Shown: positions 1-9,900 of the stretch, piece by piece
Layout of the letters: the number at the start of each line of letters is the position of its first letter
How positions within the stretch are numbered: position 1 is the stretch's first letter
NCBI RefSeq assembly: GCF_030285625.1
Contig: NZ_CP127294.1
Span: 5,798,001-5,862,000, forward strand
Reading direction: 5' to 3'
Source of the DNA: Amycolatopsis sp. 2-15
GTDB lineage: Bacteria; Actinomycetota; Actinomycetes; Mycobacteriales; Pseudonocardiaceae
Length of the DNA stretch: 64,000 nucleotides
The notes under the pieces: model-generated
The model's input: the letters and a program-made list of their open reading frames with translations, nothing else
What the model was told of the DNA's origin: nothing
Database searches by the model: none
Program-made: the position numbers and the translations under genes

Positions 1-1873
1 TCAGCACACCGACCAGTCCGGCCCGGGTCCCGGCGGGAACCGTCCGGTGGAGCTGCCACCAGGCCAGGTCGCGGCTGCGTGCCCGCTCGAGGTGCCGGGC
101 CAGAAAACCCAGCCAGCGGTTCGCCTGTGCTGCCGTGTACCGCCCGGACGGGCTGGTCTTCGGGTTCCGCCCCGGCGGCTGTGGCACCTGCGCGTAGGCG
201 TGGGGGAGGAACGAATCGAGCAACTGAGCTTCCAGCGCCGCCGCGTCTTCCGCGGCGAGCAACTCCGCGGGATCCTCGCCGGGGCGGCCGTAGACGATTC
301 GCGCGAGGTCGACCATCAACGGCGTCCGCAGCACGCGCCCCAACGGTCCGTCGGGGTCCCGGCGCAGCCGCTCGGCCACGGGACGCCAGCGGTCGGACCC
401 GGCGCGTTCCCTCGCGGAGAGGTAGGTGATCGCCTCCTGGCGGCTGACGGGTTCGAGCCGCACCACGGTGGCCGAGCTCATCACCGTGCCGGATTCACGC
501 GTCACTTGCTCGTACTCGGCGGAGCGGCAGGTCAGGACCAGCGAGCGGCCCACGGCCATGGTCTGGTCCAGCGCGTCGAGCGCCGCGACGCGCAAGTCGG
601 CCGGCATCTCGTCGAGTCCGTCGAGGACGGGGACCACGTGGCCGCCGAGGACGAGCCGGGTGGGCGCGTCGGGCCCGTACTCGCGGGCGTTGAGCAGGGC
701 CGGGTGGTTGTCGGCGAGCCGCGCCGCCAGCCACCGATCGAGGTGTTCGCGCCGCGGGTCCCACGAAGCCAGCGACAGCAGGACCGGTACCGGGGCGCCC
801 GGGGTCCGGGTGCGCAGCAGCTCCAGCGTCAGCACCAGGGCGAGTACCGACTTTCCGGAGCCGGGATCGCCGAGCACGACCAGCTGCCGCACGGGCAGCT
901 CCGAGTAGGTCTCCGCGATGTCGTCGAGGTCGCCCCGCAGAGCCGGCTTCCCCGGTCGCGCGCCGGCCGACCACCGCAGGGTGATCGGCTGCGGCCGGTG
1001 CAGTGAACGCAGCTCGGCTTCGGCCCGCCACTGCCACGTGACGGCTTCGGCCAGCTCCGTGACCGCACGGCCGAAGTGGTGATCCGGCGGGGATTCCGGC
1101 TCGGGCTCGAGGACGGGGGCGACGGCAACTGCGGCGGTGGGCGTGGCGTCGGCCAGGATCTGCTCGTGGAGCCGGCGCAGGTCCGGGTTCGGGTCTACGC
1201 CGAGCTCGTCGGCCAGCCGCCGGCGCAGGCCGTGGAACAGCTTCGAGGCCTCGGCGTAGCGGCCTTCCTCCGCGAGCGCGCGCATCAGTAACAGGTGGGA
1301 CGATTCGCGCAACGGGTGTTCACCGCAGAACGCGGTCAGCTCGCGGACCACCTCGCCCGTTTCGCCGAGCCGCAGCTGCCATTCCGCGCAGAGCTCGACG
1401 GCGTCGGCGCGCAGTTCGTCGAGCAGCGCGGCCCGGCCGGCCAGCGTGGTCGTCCGCAGCCCGTCGAGCGCCGGGCCGCGCCAGAGGGCGAGCGCGCCGC
1501 GGATCTCCTCGACGGCGTCGACGAGCTTCACCTGCCCGGCGAGCCCCCGCGCCGTCGCGACGTGGCGGCGGAACCGGAGCGAGTCGAGGTCGTCGGCGTC
1601 GGTCCGCAGGCGGTACCCGGGCCCGTCGGTGACGATCACCCCGCCGATCTCACCGAGCCGGGCTCGCAGCGCGGAAACACAGTTGCGCACCTGCTTCACC
1701 GCCGTCGTCGGTGGCTCGTCCTCCCACAGCGCTTCGATCATGCGCTCCACCGGCACGACCGAGTTGGGACTGAGCAGAAGGGCGGCGAGCGCCCGCTGCT
1801 GACGCGGGCTCACCAGGACGACCCGGTCCCCGTACGCCCGCACTTCCAGCGTCCCGAGAATCCGGAACCTCAT
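1..1873 (-). CDS. SARP-type regulator fused to a NACHT ATPase (partial, C-terminus beyond window)
   Basis: The reading frame starts at the ATG at 1873 and is still open at position 1, so only about 624 residues are present. Residues 1-245 read as an OmpR-like winged helix plus bacterial transcriptional activation domain, beginning MRFRILGTLEV as AfsR/SARP regulators do. After a linker a P-loop GDPGSGKS (about residue 331) is followed near 416 by VLDGLDE, the acidic Walker B of NACHT NTPases. That motif favours NACHT over the NB-ARC module of classic AfsR. Family knowledge: such proteins are cytoplasmic transcription activators whose ATPase gates oligomerisation. The sensor region normally C-terminal to NACHT lies outside. 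An alternative ATG two codons upstream (1879) gives MCMRF. No target operon can be assigned from this window. Confidence 0.85.
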   Translation of the reverse strand, partial: MRFRILGTLEVRAYGDRVVLVSPRQQRALAALLLSPNSVVPVERMIEALWEDEPPTTAVKQVRNCVSALRARLGEIGGVIVTDGPGYRLRTDADDLDSLRFRRHVATARGLAGQVKLVDAVEEIRGALALWRGPALDGLRTTTLAGRAALLDELRADAVELCAEWQLRLGETGEVVRELTAFCGEHPLRESSHLLLMRALAEEGRYAEASKLFHGLRRRLADELGVDPNPDLRRLHEQILADATPTAAVAVAPVLEPEPESPPDHHFGRAVTELAEAVTWQWRAEAELRSLHRPQPITLRWSAGARPGKPALRGDLDDIAETYSELPVRQLVVLGDPGSGKSVLALVLTLELLRTRTPGAPVPVLLSLASWDPRREHLDRWLAARLADNHPALLNAREYGPDAPTRLVLGGHVVPVLDGLDEMPADLRVAALDALDQTMAVGRSLVLTCRSAEYEQVTRESGTVMSSATVVRLEPVSRQEAITYLSARERAGSDRWRPVAERLRRDPDGPLGRVLRTPLMVDLARIVYGRPGEDPAELLAAEDAAALEAQLLDSFLPHAYAQVPQPPGRNPKTSPSGRYTAAQANRWLGFLARHLERARSRDLAWWQLHRTVPAGTRAGLVGVL

Positions 1874-1879
1874 GCACAT

Positions 1880-2539
1880 ACCCCCTCGGTCTCAAGGCTA
1901 GCGCCCGGCGCCCGATCCGAAACGCGCAGGTCGGAGCCGCAGATGTCGAAGCGAGGACGAAACGAGGACGGCGTCGGCGACTCTGGGGACACGGCGAACG
2001 AGGGGGAACGCCGGGGGAGACCCGGTGGCGGGCGCGTCGTTTTGGGGGTCGCGCCCACCACCGGGACCGTCGGACGGTCACCGGCCGAAGGTGTTCTTCG
2101 ACGGGGCGGGTCGCTCTTCGAACGGGTCTCGGCCCTACGCCTCGGCCGAGACGGAACGATGTCGGTCGTTCTCCTCCATGTTCTCGACCGTCCTCAATCG
2201 CGCCAAGCGTGCGCAGATGATCCTGGCGAACCCGGGTAGCGGCGTCCGCGTGACCGGTGGTGCGTTCGACACCGAGCGGTTGGCGGCGTCGCCGGCTCAG
2301 GCGCCGCGGGCTGCGATGCGGCTTTACGAGATGGGGCTCGGGGTTCGTTCACCGCTGAAGGAGATTGGTGGGGAGCTCTACAAGGGTGCCGTCCAGAGGG
2401 ACCACGCCTGTCGGCTGTCGCTCGTTGGCGCTGTGGGTTCAATGTGGGGTGGTGGGGTGTCAACATGAGTCGGCTCGCTCTCGTGGAGCGGGTGTCCGTC
2501 GCGCTTCTATACTTCGTGGTCACTGAAGGGGGAGTGGCG
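1880..2539. other. Intergenic region between divergent SARP-NACHT and tetR genes
   Basis: About 660 bases with no recognised gene. A plus-strand open frame at 2025-2468 exists but its product matches nothing I know and its codon pattern is only partly actinomycete-like. I treat it as a chance frame or decayed gene. The region must hold the promoters for both divergent regulators. I could not assign boxes with confidence. Confidence 0.4.
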
Positions 2540-3151
2540 ATGGCGGATGTGCCCGGTCGACGGCCGTCGATGGGGCGGCCACGCACGCCCGGCGTGGAAG
2601 AGGCGGTGCTCAAGGCGACGATCCGACGGCTGGTCGAGGACGGCTACACCGGCATGTCCCTGGCCAAGATCGCCGCCGACGCCGGCACGACCCGGCCGAC
2701 GTTGTACCTGCGCTGGCCGACAAAACAGGCACTGGTGGTCGCCGCTGTCCGCTCCACGTTCAAGCGGTCTCTCGAACCGACGCCGGAGGGCTGGAACGAC
2801 TTGCCGCCGAAGGAACGGCTGTTGCGGCTGTTGCGCAGGATCGAGCCGGCCGAGGACCGCGAGAACCGGCAGCTGTACACCGCGCTGCTCGCAGAAAGCA
2901 ACCGCGTGCCGGAACTGCTGCAGCTCCTCGAAGAACACGTCGTCCAGCCCCGCGCCAGGGCCATCGCCGAACTGCTCGAGGCGATGAAAGAGCGCGGTGA
3001 AATCCGGCCGGACGTGAACACCGAACACGTGGCGATGATGATCTACGGGGTCCGGTTCGTGGACAGCCTGTACCGGGTGCGGATGTCGACGGACCGCGAC
3101 CGGGAGAGCGTGGAGCTGTTGTGGCCCTCTCTCACTCACGGACTGGGGTAG
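2540..3151 (+). CDS. TetR/AcrR family transcriptional regulator
   Basis: A 203-residue DNA-binding regulator. The ATG at 2540 is preceded by a GAAGGGGGA ribosome site and gives MADVPGRRPSMGRPRTPGVE, a normal TetR N-terminus; the frame opens 32 codons earlier but that stretch looks non-coding. Residues about 20-70 form the TetR helix-turn-helix (MSLAKIAADAGTTRPTLYLRW). The rest is a helical ligand-binding and dimerisation domain of the TetR_C type. It lies 180 bases upstream of and codirectional with the carboxylic acid reductase gene. Local control of that gene is a reasonable inference, perhaps through the inverted repeat at 3250-3268. Ligand unknown; an aromatic acid or aldehyde would suit the neighbour. 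Confidence 0.9.
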   Translation: MADVPGRRPSMGRPRTPGVEEAVLKATIRRLVEDGYTGMSLAKIAADAGTTRPTLYLRWPTKQALVVAAVRSTFKRSLEPTPEGWNDLPPKERLLRLLRRIEPAEDRENRQLYTALLAESNRVPELLQLLEEHVVQPRARAIAELLEAMKERGEIRPDVNTEHVAMMIYGVRFVDSLYRVRMSTDRDRESVELLWPSLTHGLG

Positions 3152-3249
3152 CCAGATCCCGTCCTGACCAGCGCCTTCAGGCCAGTCAATCCCACTGACG
3201 GCTACGGTCCGTGAGGCCATCATCACACGCTACGCGCGCGCCAATTAGA

Positions 3250-3268
3250 TTACTTGTCAGTACAGTAA
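3250..3268. promoter_or_regulatory. Imperfect inverted repeat upstream of car, candidate TetR operator
   Basis: TTACT at 3250-3254 is mirrored by AGTAA at 3264-3268 in an AT-rich patch that stands out from the surrounding GC-rich DNA. It lies 64 bases upstream of the reductase GTG start, where a local TetR repressor could act. The assignment is inference from position and symmetry only. Confidence 0.35.
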
Positions 3269-3331
3269 AGATTGTGTGACGGCGAGGTTCGACCTCTCGT
3301 GTGGATCTTGACAAAGAAGGCGGTGGTAGGA

Positions 3332-6300
3332 GTGAAAACGTCGACCGGCGAGGAGGACCAGGCGCAGCGGCGGAAGGCCCGGCTGCGTGAAACAGACCCC
3401 GAGTTCATGGCCGCGATACCGGATCGGTCGGTGCAGGCGGCGATGGCCGAACCCGGACTGCCGCTCGCGCGGATCGTCGAACTTGCGATGCGCGCGTATG
3501 CCGAGCGACCGGCGGTGCGTGAGCGCCGGTCGGTGCTGGTCACGGACCCGGTTTCGGGCCGCCGGTCGCGTCGTCTGTTGCCTGAGTTCGCGACTCGCAG
3601 CTACGGCGAACTGTGGGCACGGGCCAAGGCGATCGCATCGGAATGGTCGGCGCGTGGCCTGCGCGCAAGGGACTTCGTCGCCACGATCGGGTTCACGAGC
3701 GCGGACTACGCGACCTTGGACCTCGCCGGCCTCTGCCTGGGCGTGGTTTCCGTGCCGCTCCAGCCCACCGCTTCCGTGGCCCACCTACGGGCGATCGTCG
3801 AGGAAACCGAGCCCCGGTTGCTGGCCACGAGCCCTGCCTATCTGGGTAAAGCGGTCGAGGTGGCGTTGTCGGTGGAGTCGGTGCGGGCGATCCTGGTGTT
3901 CGATCACCACTCGGAAGTCGACGACGAGCGGGAGGAACTCGAGTCCGCCGAGGCGGAACTCGACCGTGCCGGCCGCTCGATCGAGACGCTCGAGGCAGTC
4001 GTCGAGCGCGGACGCACGCTGCGTGGCGCTCCGCTGCACGTGCCGGATCCCGGTCAAGATCCGCTGAGCCTGGTGGTCTACACGTCCGGCAGCACCGGTA
4101 CGCCGAAAGGTGCGATGTACCCGGAAAGCCTGGTACGACGGTGGTGGGCCGGTGCCCTGGGCGGTGCCGACGACGAACCGGCGATCACGGTCAATTTCAT
4201 GCCGATGAGCCACATGTTCGGCCGGGCGACGATCGTCGACACCTTCGGGCGCGGCGGAATCAACTACTTCACGGCGAAAAGTGACCTGTCCACCCTGTTC
4301 GAGGACATGGGGATGGCGCGGCCCACTGCGTTGATGATGGTTCCGCGCGTTCTCGACATGCTTTTCCAGGAGTACCAGGCCGAGCGTGACCGGCGTCGTG
4401 ATGAGTTCGCCGACGCGGCCGAACTCGACGTCGTCGTCAAGGCGGACATCCGTCGGCACTTCCTCGGCGACCGGCTGCTGCACGCCATGGTGGGAAGTGC
4501 CCCGACCTCGGCCGAGGCGAAGGCGTTCGCCGAATCCGTGCTCGGCGTCACGCTGCACGAAGCATACGGCGCCACCGAATTCGGCCTGGTGCTGATGGAC
4601 GGCCGGATCCAGCGGCCCCCGGTGACCGAGTACAAGCTGGCCGACGTTCCCGAACTCGGCTACCGCCGCACCGACCGCCCCTACCCGCGGGGCGAGCTTC
4701 TGGTCAAGACCGACCCGATCTTCCCCGGCTACTATCGGCGGCCCGACGTCACCGCCTCCGTGTTCGACGACGACGGGTTCTACCACACTGGCGACATCAT
4801 GGCCGAGACCGGCGCTGATCAGCTGGTGTACGTGGACCGTCGCAACAACGTGCAGAAACTGTCGCAAGGCGAATTCGTCACGCTGTCCACAGTGGAGTCC
4901 GTGTTCGCGGCAAACCCCGCCATCCACCAGATCTACGTCTACGGCAGCAGCCGGCGACCGTACCTGCTCGCGGTGATCGTGCCGACGCGCAAAGCCCAGC
5001 GGGAAGCAGGCGGATCCGACGCCCTCAAGGCCATGCTCACCGAAGCGTTGCAGGCGACGACCAAGGAGACCGGTCTGGAACCGTACGAGGTTCCCCGCGA
5101 TTTCCTCATCGAGACCGAACCGTTCAGCATCGAGAACGGGTTGCTGTCCGACATCAGGAAACAGCTGCGACCGCGCCTGCGAGAACGCTACGGTGACCAG
5201 TTGGAGCAGCTGTACGAAGACATCGAACGCGGCCAGAACGACGAACTGCGCGCACTGCGCGCGGGCGGTGCCGATCAACCCGTGTACGAAACGGTCACCC
5301 GTGCGGTGCAGGCGCTGCTCGGCTGCGACAGCACGGACCTCAGTCCTGAAACGCACTTCACCGACCTCGGCGGGGATTCCCTGTCCGCGCTGACGTTCTC
5401 CAACCTCCTGCGGGACGTCTTCGGCATCGAGGTGCCGGTCGGCGTCGTCATCAGCCCCGCCAACGACCTGCAGGCGATCGCCCAGCACATCGAAACCCAG
5501 CGTGACTCCACCGGGCAGCTTCCGAGCTTCGATTCCGTGCATGGGCGGGGGGCTGCCGAGGTACGGGCGAGCGACCTCAAACTCGACGAGTTCCTGGACG
5601 CGGAAACCTTGGCCGCGGCGAAACGACTGGCCCAGCCGGGCGGAGAACCGACGTGTGTGCTGCTGACCGGCGCCACCGGGTTCCTCGGCCGGTTCATGTG
5701 CCTCGACTGGCTCGAACGCCTTGCCGAGCGGGGCGGGAAGCTGATCTGTCTCGTGCGTGCCACAGACGATGCCGCGGCACGTGACCGTCTCGACAAGGCA
5801 TTCGACAACGGCGACACCGAACTCCTCCGCCACTACCGCGCACTCGCCGAAAACCACCTCGAAGTGATCGCCGGCGACCTGGGAAGTCCCGAACTCGGGA
5901 TCGCGAGGCAGACATGGTCACGCCTCGCCGAAGAGGTCGACGCGATCATGCACGTCGGTGCGCTGGTCAACCACGTGCTCCCGTACGAGCAATTGTTCGG
6001 CCCGAACGTCGTCGGCACGGCCGAGCTGATCCGGCTGGCGGTCACCGCGAAACTGAAGCCGTTCACCTACCTGTCGACCATCGGCATCGCGGACCAGATC
6101 GATCCCGGCACCTTGGCCGAGACCCGCGACATCCGGCGGCTCAGCCCCGTCCGGCACCGCGGCGACGGCTACGCAAGCGGCTATTCGACCAGCAAATGGG
6201 CCGGCGAAGTACTACTGCGAGAAGCGCACGAGACATGCGGGTTGCCTGTGGCCGTGTTCCGATCCGACATGATTCTCACGCACAGCCGCTACGTAGGCCA

Positions 6301-6838
6301 GGTCAACGTGCCAGACCTGTTCACGCGGTTGCTCCTGAGCGTGATCACCACGGGGATCGCGCCGAAAACCTTCTACCGCAGCGAGCACGGCCGGCCGCCG
6401 ACGGCACACTACGACGGGCTTCCCGTCGACTTCACCGCCGAAGCCGTCAACACCATCGGCACCCGAAACACGCAGGGTTACCACACGTACCACGTGCTCA
6501 ATCCCCACGACGACGGCATTTCGCTCGACACCTTCGTGGACTGGCTGACCGAAACAGGTCACCGCATCGATCGGCTCCAGGACTACTCGGAGTGGTTTCG
6601 TCAGTTCGGCGACGCGCTGCGGAAACTGCCGGAACCCCAGCGACGCAACACGCTGCTGCCCCTCCTGCACTCGTACGAACGGCCGACGGAACCCGTGCGA
6701 GGCGGGATCGCTCCGGCCGAGGAGTTCCGGAAGGCTGTACGCGACGCCAAGATCGCGTCACGGGGCGACATCCCGCACGTCACCAAGGAGCTGATCCAGA
6801 AGTACGCGGATGATTTGCGCGCTCTTGCGCTGGTGTGA
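3332..6838 (+). CDS. car: Carboxylic acid reductase (adenylation-thiolation-reductase)
   Basis: A 1168-residue multidomain enzyme that reduces carboxylic acids to aldehydes with ATP and NADPH (EC 1.2.1.30 family). The adenylation domain carries YTSGSTGTPKG near residue 250. The carrier domain has GGDSLSA with the phosphopantetheine serine near residue 682. The reductase domain opens with LLTGATGFLGRF near 777 and has the short-chain-reductase YSTSK pair near 950. The length matches Nocardia and Mycobacterium CARs. I chose the GTG at 3332 because AAGGCGG sits 9 bases upstream; an in-frame ATG at 3272 would add 20 unconvincing residues. It needs a phosphopantetheinyl transferase, which is not encoded here. 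Substrate unknown; aromatic or fatty acids are typical. Confidence 0.95.
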   Translation: MKTSTGEEDQAQRRKARLRETDPEFMAAIPDRSVQAAMAEPGLPLARIVELAMRAYAERPAVRERRSVLVTDPVSGRRSRRLLPEFATRSYGELWARAKAIASEWSARGLRARDFVATIGFTSADYATLDLAGLCLGVVSVPLQPTASVAHLRAIVEETEPRLLATSPAYLGKAVEVALSVESVRAILVFDHHSEVDDEREELESAEAELDRAGRSIETLEAVVERGRTLRGAPLHVPDPGQDPLSLVVYTSGSTGTPKGAMYPESLVRRWWAGALGGADDEPAITVNFMPMSHMFGRATIVDTFGRGGINYFTAKSDLSTLFEDMGMARPTALMMVPRVLDMLFQEYQAERDRRRDEFADAAELDVVVKADIRRHFLGDRLLHAMVGSAPTSAEAKAFAESVLGVTLHEAYGATEFGLVLMDGRIQRPPVTEYKLADVPELGYRRTDRPYPRGELLVKTDPIFPGYYRRPDVTASVFDDDGFYHTGDIMAETGADQLVYVDRRNNVQKLSQGEFVTLSTVESVFAANPAIHQIYVYGSSRRPYLLAVIVPTRKAQREAGGSDALKAMLTEALQATTKETGLEPYEVPRDFLIETEPFSIENGLLSDIRKQLRPRLRERYGDQLEQLYEDIERGQNDELRALRAGGADQPVYETVTRAVQALLGCDSTDLSPETHFTDLGGDSLSALTFSNLLRDVFGIEVPVGVVISPANDLQAIAQHIETQRDSTGQLPSFDSVHGRGAAEVRASDLKLDEFLDAETLAAAKRLAQPGGEPTCVLLTGATGFLGRFMCLDWLERLAERGGKLICLVRATDDAAARDRLDKAFDNGDTELLRHYRALAENHLEVIAGDLGSPELGIARQTWSRLAEEVDAIMHVGALVNHVLPYEQLFGPNVVGTAELIRLAVTAKLKPFTYLSTIGIADQIDPGTLAETRDIRRLSPVRHRGDGYASGYSTSKWAGEVLLREAHETCGLPVAVFRSDMILTHSRYVGQVNVPDLFTRLLLSVITTGIAPKTFYRSEHGRPPTAHYDGLPVDFTAEAVNTIGTRNTQGYHTYHVLNPHDDGISLDTFVDWLTETGHRIDRLQDYSEWFRQFGDALRKLPEPQRRNTLLPLLHSYERPTEPVRGGIAPAEEFRKAVRDAKIASRGDIPHVTKELIQKYADDLRALALV

Positions 6839-6990
6839 AGCGAAGTCGGCGTGACTCCACCTCCGCGCCCGCGGAGTACCCCACAGTGAGACGCCTGGCG
6901 TCCGGTCTTGCCTGGCTAGCGAAACGCCGCACCGCTCGGCCTCGCGGTACTTGGCGGATCCATGTGTGGCGGGCCGGTCGGTCGGGGTGA

Positions 6991-9900
6991 TCACTGGTGC
7001 GGTCCCGAGAGGGGAAGCTCCAGGTGCAGGCTGGTGCCAGCGCCGGGTGGGCTTTGGAGGTGGAGTCGGCCGCCGATGGCTTCGGCGCGGTCTTTGAGGC
7101 CGAGTAGCCCGGTGCCTTGGGTGAAGTGGGCGCCGCCGACACCGTCGTCGCGGACTGCGATGTGCAGGACGCCGTTGGGGTGGTCGGGGTTGATGGTGAC
7201 GGTGACTGAGGTTGCGTGTGCGTGTTTGGCGGTGTTGGTCAGGGCTTCGGCGATGATGAAGTAGGCGCTGACCTCGATGGGTTCGGGTAGGGGTGGCAGC
7301 GGGTGCAGGTCGAGTTCGACCGGGATCGGCGAGCGCCGGGCCAGCGCGCGTACGGCCGGCGCGAGTCCGCCGATGGCCAGCATGCCGGGGTGGAGGCCGT
7401 GGGCGATTTCGCGTAGCTCGTCGAGCACGCCGGTGGTTTCTGTGGCGAGGGTGTCGAGTTCGGTGGTGAGGTGGCAGATTTCCGGTGGCATTTCGGCTTG
7501 GATCGCGCGCAGCCGCAGGGCGAGGGCGACCAGGCGTTGCTGGGCACCGTCGTGCAGGTCGCGTTCGATGCGTCGGCGTGCTTGGTCAGCGGCGGTGACG
7601 ATGCGGGCTCGTGAGGCGGTGAGCTGGGTGTACAAGTGGGCGTTGTCGAGGGAGACGGCGAGTTGGCCGGCGATGAGTTTGACGGCGTCGAGCCGGTTGG
7701 TGGTGAACGCGCCGCGGATCAGGCGGTTTTCCAGCAGCAGCGCGGCTCGTAGGGTGCCACGGCTGAGGATGGGTACGGCGAGTAGCGAGCAGCCTTGGAG
7801 GTCGGTGAAGCACGGGTCGTGGGCGAAGCGTTCGTCGTGGGTGACGTCGTCGACCACGAGCGGTGCCTCGGTCCGGCGGAGGTAGCGCAGCACCGACCTC
7901 GGCGCCGTGAATTCCTGCTCGGTGACCGTCCTCGTGGGTTCGGGTAGCAGCCAGTCCTGCTGCTCGTCGCTCCACAGCAGCAGGCGGACGCCGGTGGCCC
8001 CGGTCATCGTGCTGAGCACCTCGACGACGCGCGCGTGCAGGCGCTCGATGCTGGTCTCGGAACTCAGTGCTTGGGACGCGGAGAGAATGCCGAGCAGGTC
8101 GAGGGTGCCCGTGGTGATGGTGCCGGGTTGATTCAGCAGCTCACCGGGCTGGTCCACGGCGAACCCGAGGCTCGCCTCGAAGTGTCGTCGCAGGGTGGGG
8201 TAGGCCCAGTCGAGTTGGGTGACCTTGGCGCTCGCGCCCCAGGCGGCGTAGTGCCGGCGGGCCTGGGCGAGCAGTTCGCGGCCGGCGTGGTCCAGGCCGC
8301 GGGCCAGGTGGAAGCGCGCGGCGCGCTCGGTGATCAACGCCCGGTGCCAGGGCCGGGCGCGGCGGGAGACCTCGCTGCGGGCCGTGTCGAATGCCAGCTC
8401 TGCGGCGTGCACATCACCCGCTGCCCAGGCCCGCTCGGCCTCCAGCCACCGCACCAGGTGCAGGAAGTTGTCCGGGGCGTCCGAGGCCCGGGCGGCCAGC
8501 CAGCTCGTCACCTCGTCCAGTTCGGACAGCAGCGCGGCGCGTTCGTCGCCGTCGGCCGAGCGGGCCCGCTCGGCGAGAGCCAGCCCGTGCAGCGCGCGGA
8601 CCACGGCGGTGGGGTAGAAGCCGGCGGCAACCGGGAGCAGCCGCATTCCCGCCGCACTCTCTCGGGCCAACCCGGCCAGATCCCCCGAGACGGCGGCGGC
8701 GATCGCGCGGGCGAGATACGCGTGGAGAAGCGCGAGTGGGTTGTCGGTGAACCGGTCGAGGGTGATCGGGTCGGCAGGACTGTCGCCGCGGAGCACGTCG
8801 GCCAGCCACCGGTATGTCTCGAGCACCTGTCCGGTCTGCTCGTTGCCGGTCCGGTGCACGAAGTTCAGTCCACTGTCGACCTCGTTGACGAGGCTTTCCA
8901 GTGAGGGGGCGCAGTCCGCCAGGGACCGCACTGTCAACAGGTAGGTGTAGCCGGCGTTCGCCAGGTCGCCCCCGGCGATCAGCCCCTCCCGGGCCCACTG
9001 AGCCTCGTGGACTCCGTTCTCGATCGGCTCCAGCCAGCAACTGAAGAGGGCGGACCTGTGGCGCGCCCGCGACATGCCGGGCTCGGCGCCGCGAGCCTCG
9101 GCCCACGCCAGTAGACGCCGTGACGCCCGGTATCCGCCGACGTAGTCGCCGCGCTGCGACACGGCGCAGTAGGCGGCGGCGCCGGCGGGCCCGAGCAAGG
9201 TGGGGCCGGGGCCGTGCTCGATCCAGATCCGCAAGCCTTCCAGCCCGAGCCACGCGACCCAGGTGAAATCGGCGGCGAAGTAGGCCGCCAGGAACGCCGC
9301 ATCGAGCACGTCGGTCGCAGCCAGGAGCACGGAGTCGGTGAGGTCCGGCCGGGCCAGGTCGTCGGCGGGGTCGCTGTGATCCAGCCAGTGGTGCAGGAGG
9401 GCGAACCTCCGGTCGAGTTCGGCGGGGAGCCGCTCCGCCGACGGGACGTCGAGCCCGCACTCTCGCAGCGACTGCAGGCTCAGGCTGATCGCCTCCCCGA
9501 ACCGGGCCTGATAGCTGAGGCTGCGCACGTGAATCGCGGTCGCGCCCGGGCGGTCCGGTGTGCTCGGGCAGAGCTGCTCGATCTCCCGGTACTCCTCGTC
9601 GACCTCCACCAGGCGGCCCAGGCTGAACAGCGCCCCCAGCCGGGTCGTGCGCAGCTCGAGCGCCACGGCGGTCTCCGCGGGGTCGACCACCCGCAACGCG
9701 GCCAGCAGGAGCGCGTTCACCAGCGCGTGATTGCCGATCAGCGTGGCCTGGCCGGCCGCGCGCTGGAGCAGGTCGGTCACCTCTCGCCGCTCCACGAGGT
9801 CCTCGACCGCGTCGAGCACCGGCAGGTACTGCTCGGCGGCGACCGCGAACAGGTCAGGCGCTCCGGCCAGCCGTCGTGCCATGGCCAGTTGCAACGCGCT

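Noticed and set aside
2025..2468. 147-codon hypothetical gene upstream of tetR
   Set aside because: No recognisable family, mixed codon preference and no good ribosome site; kept only as a note on the intergenic region.
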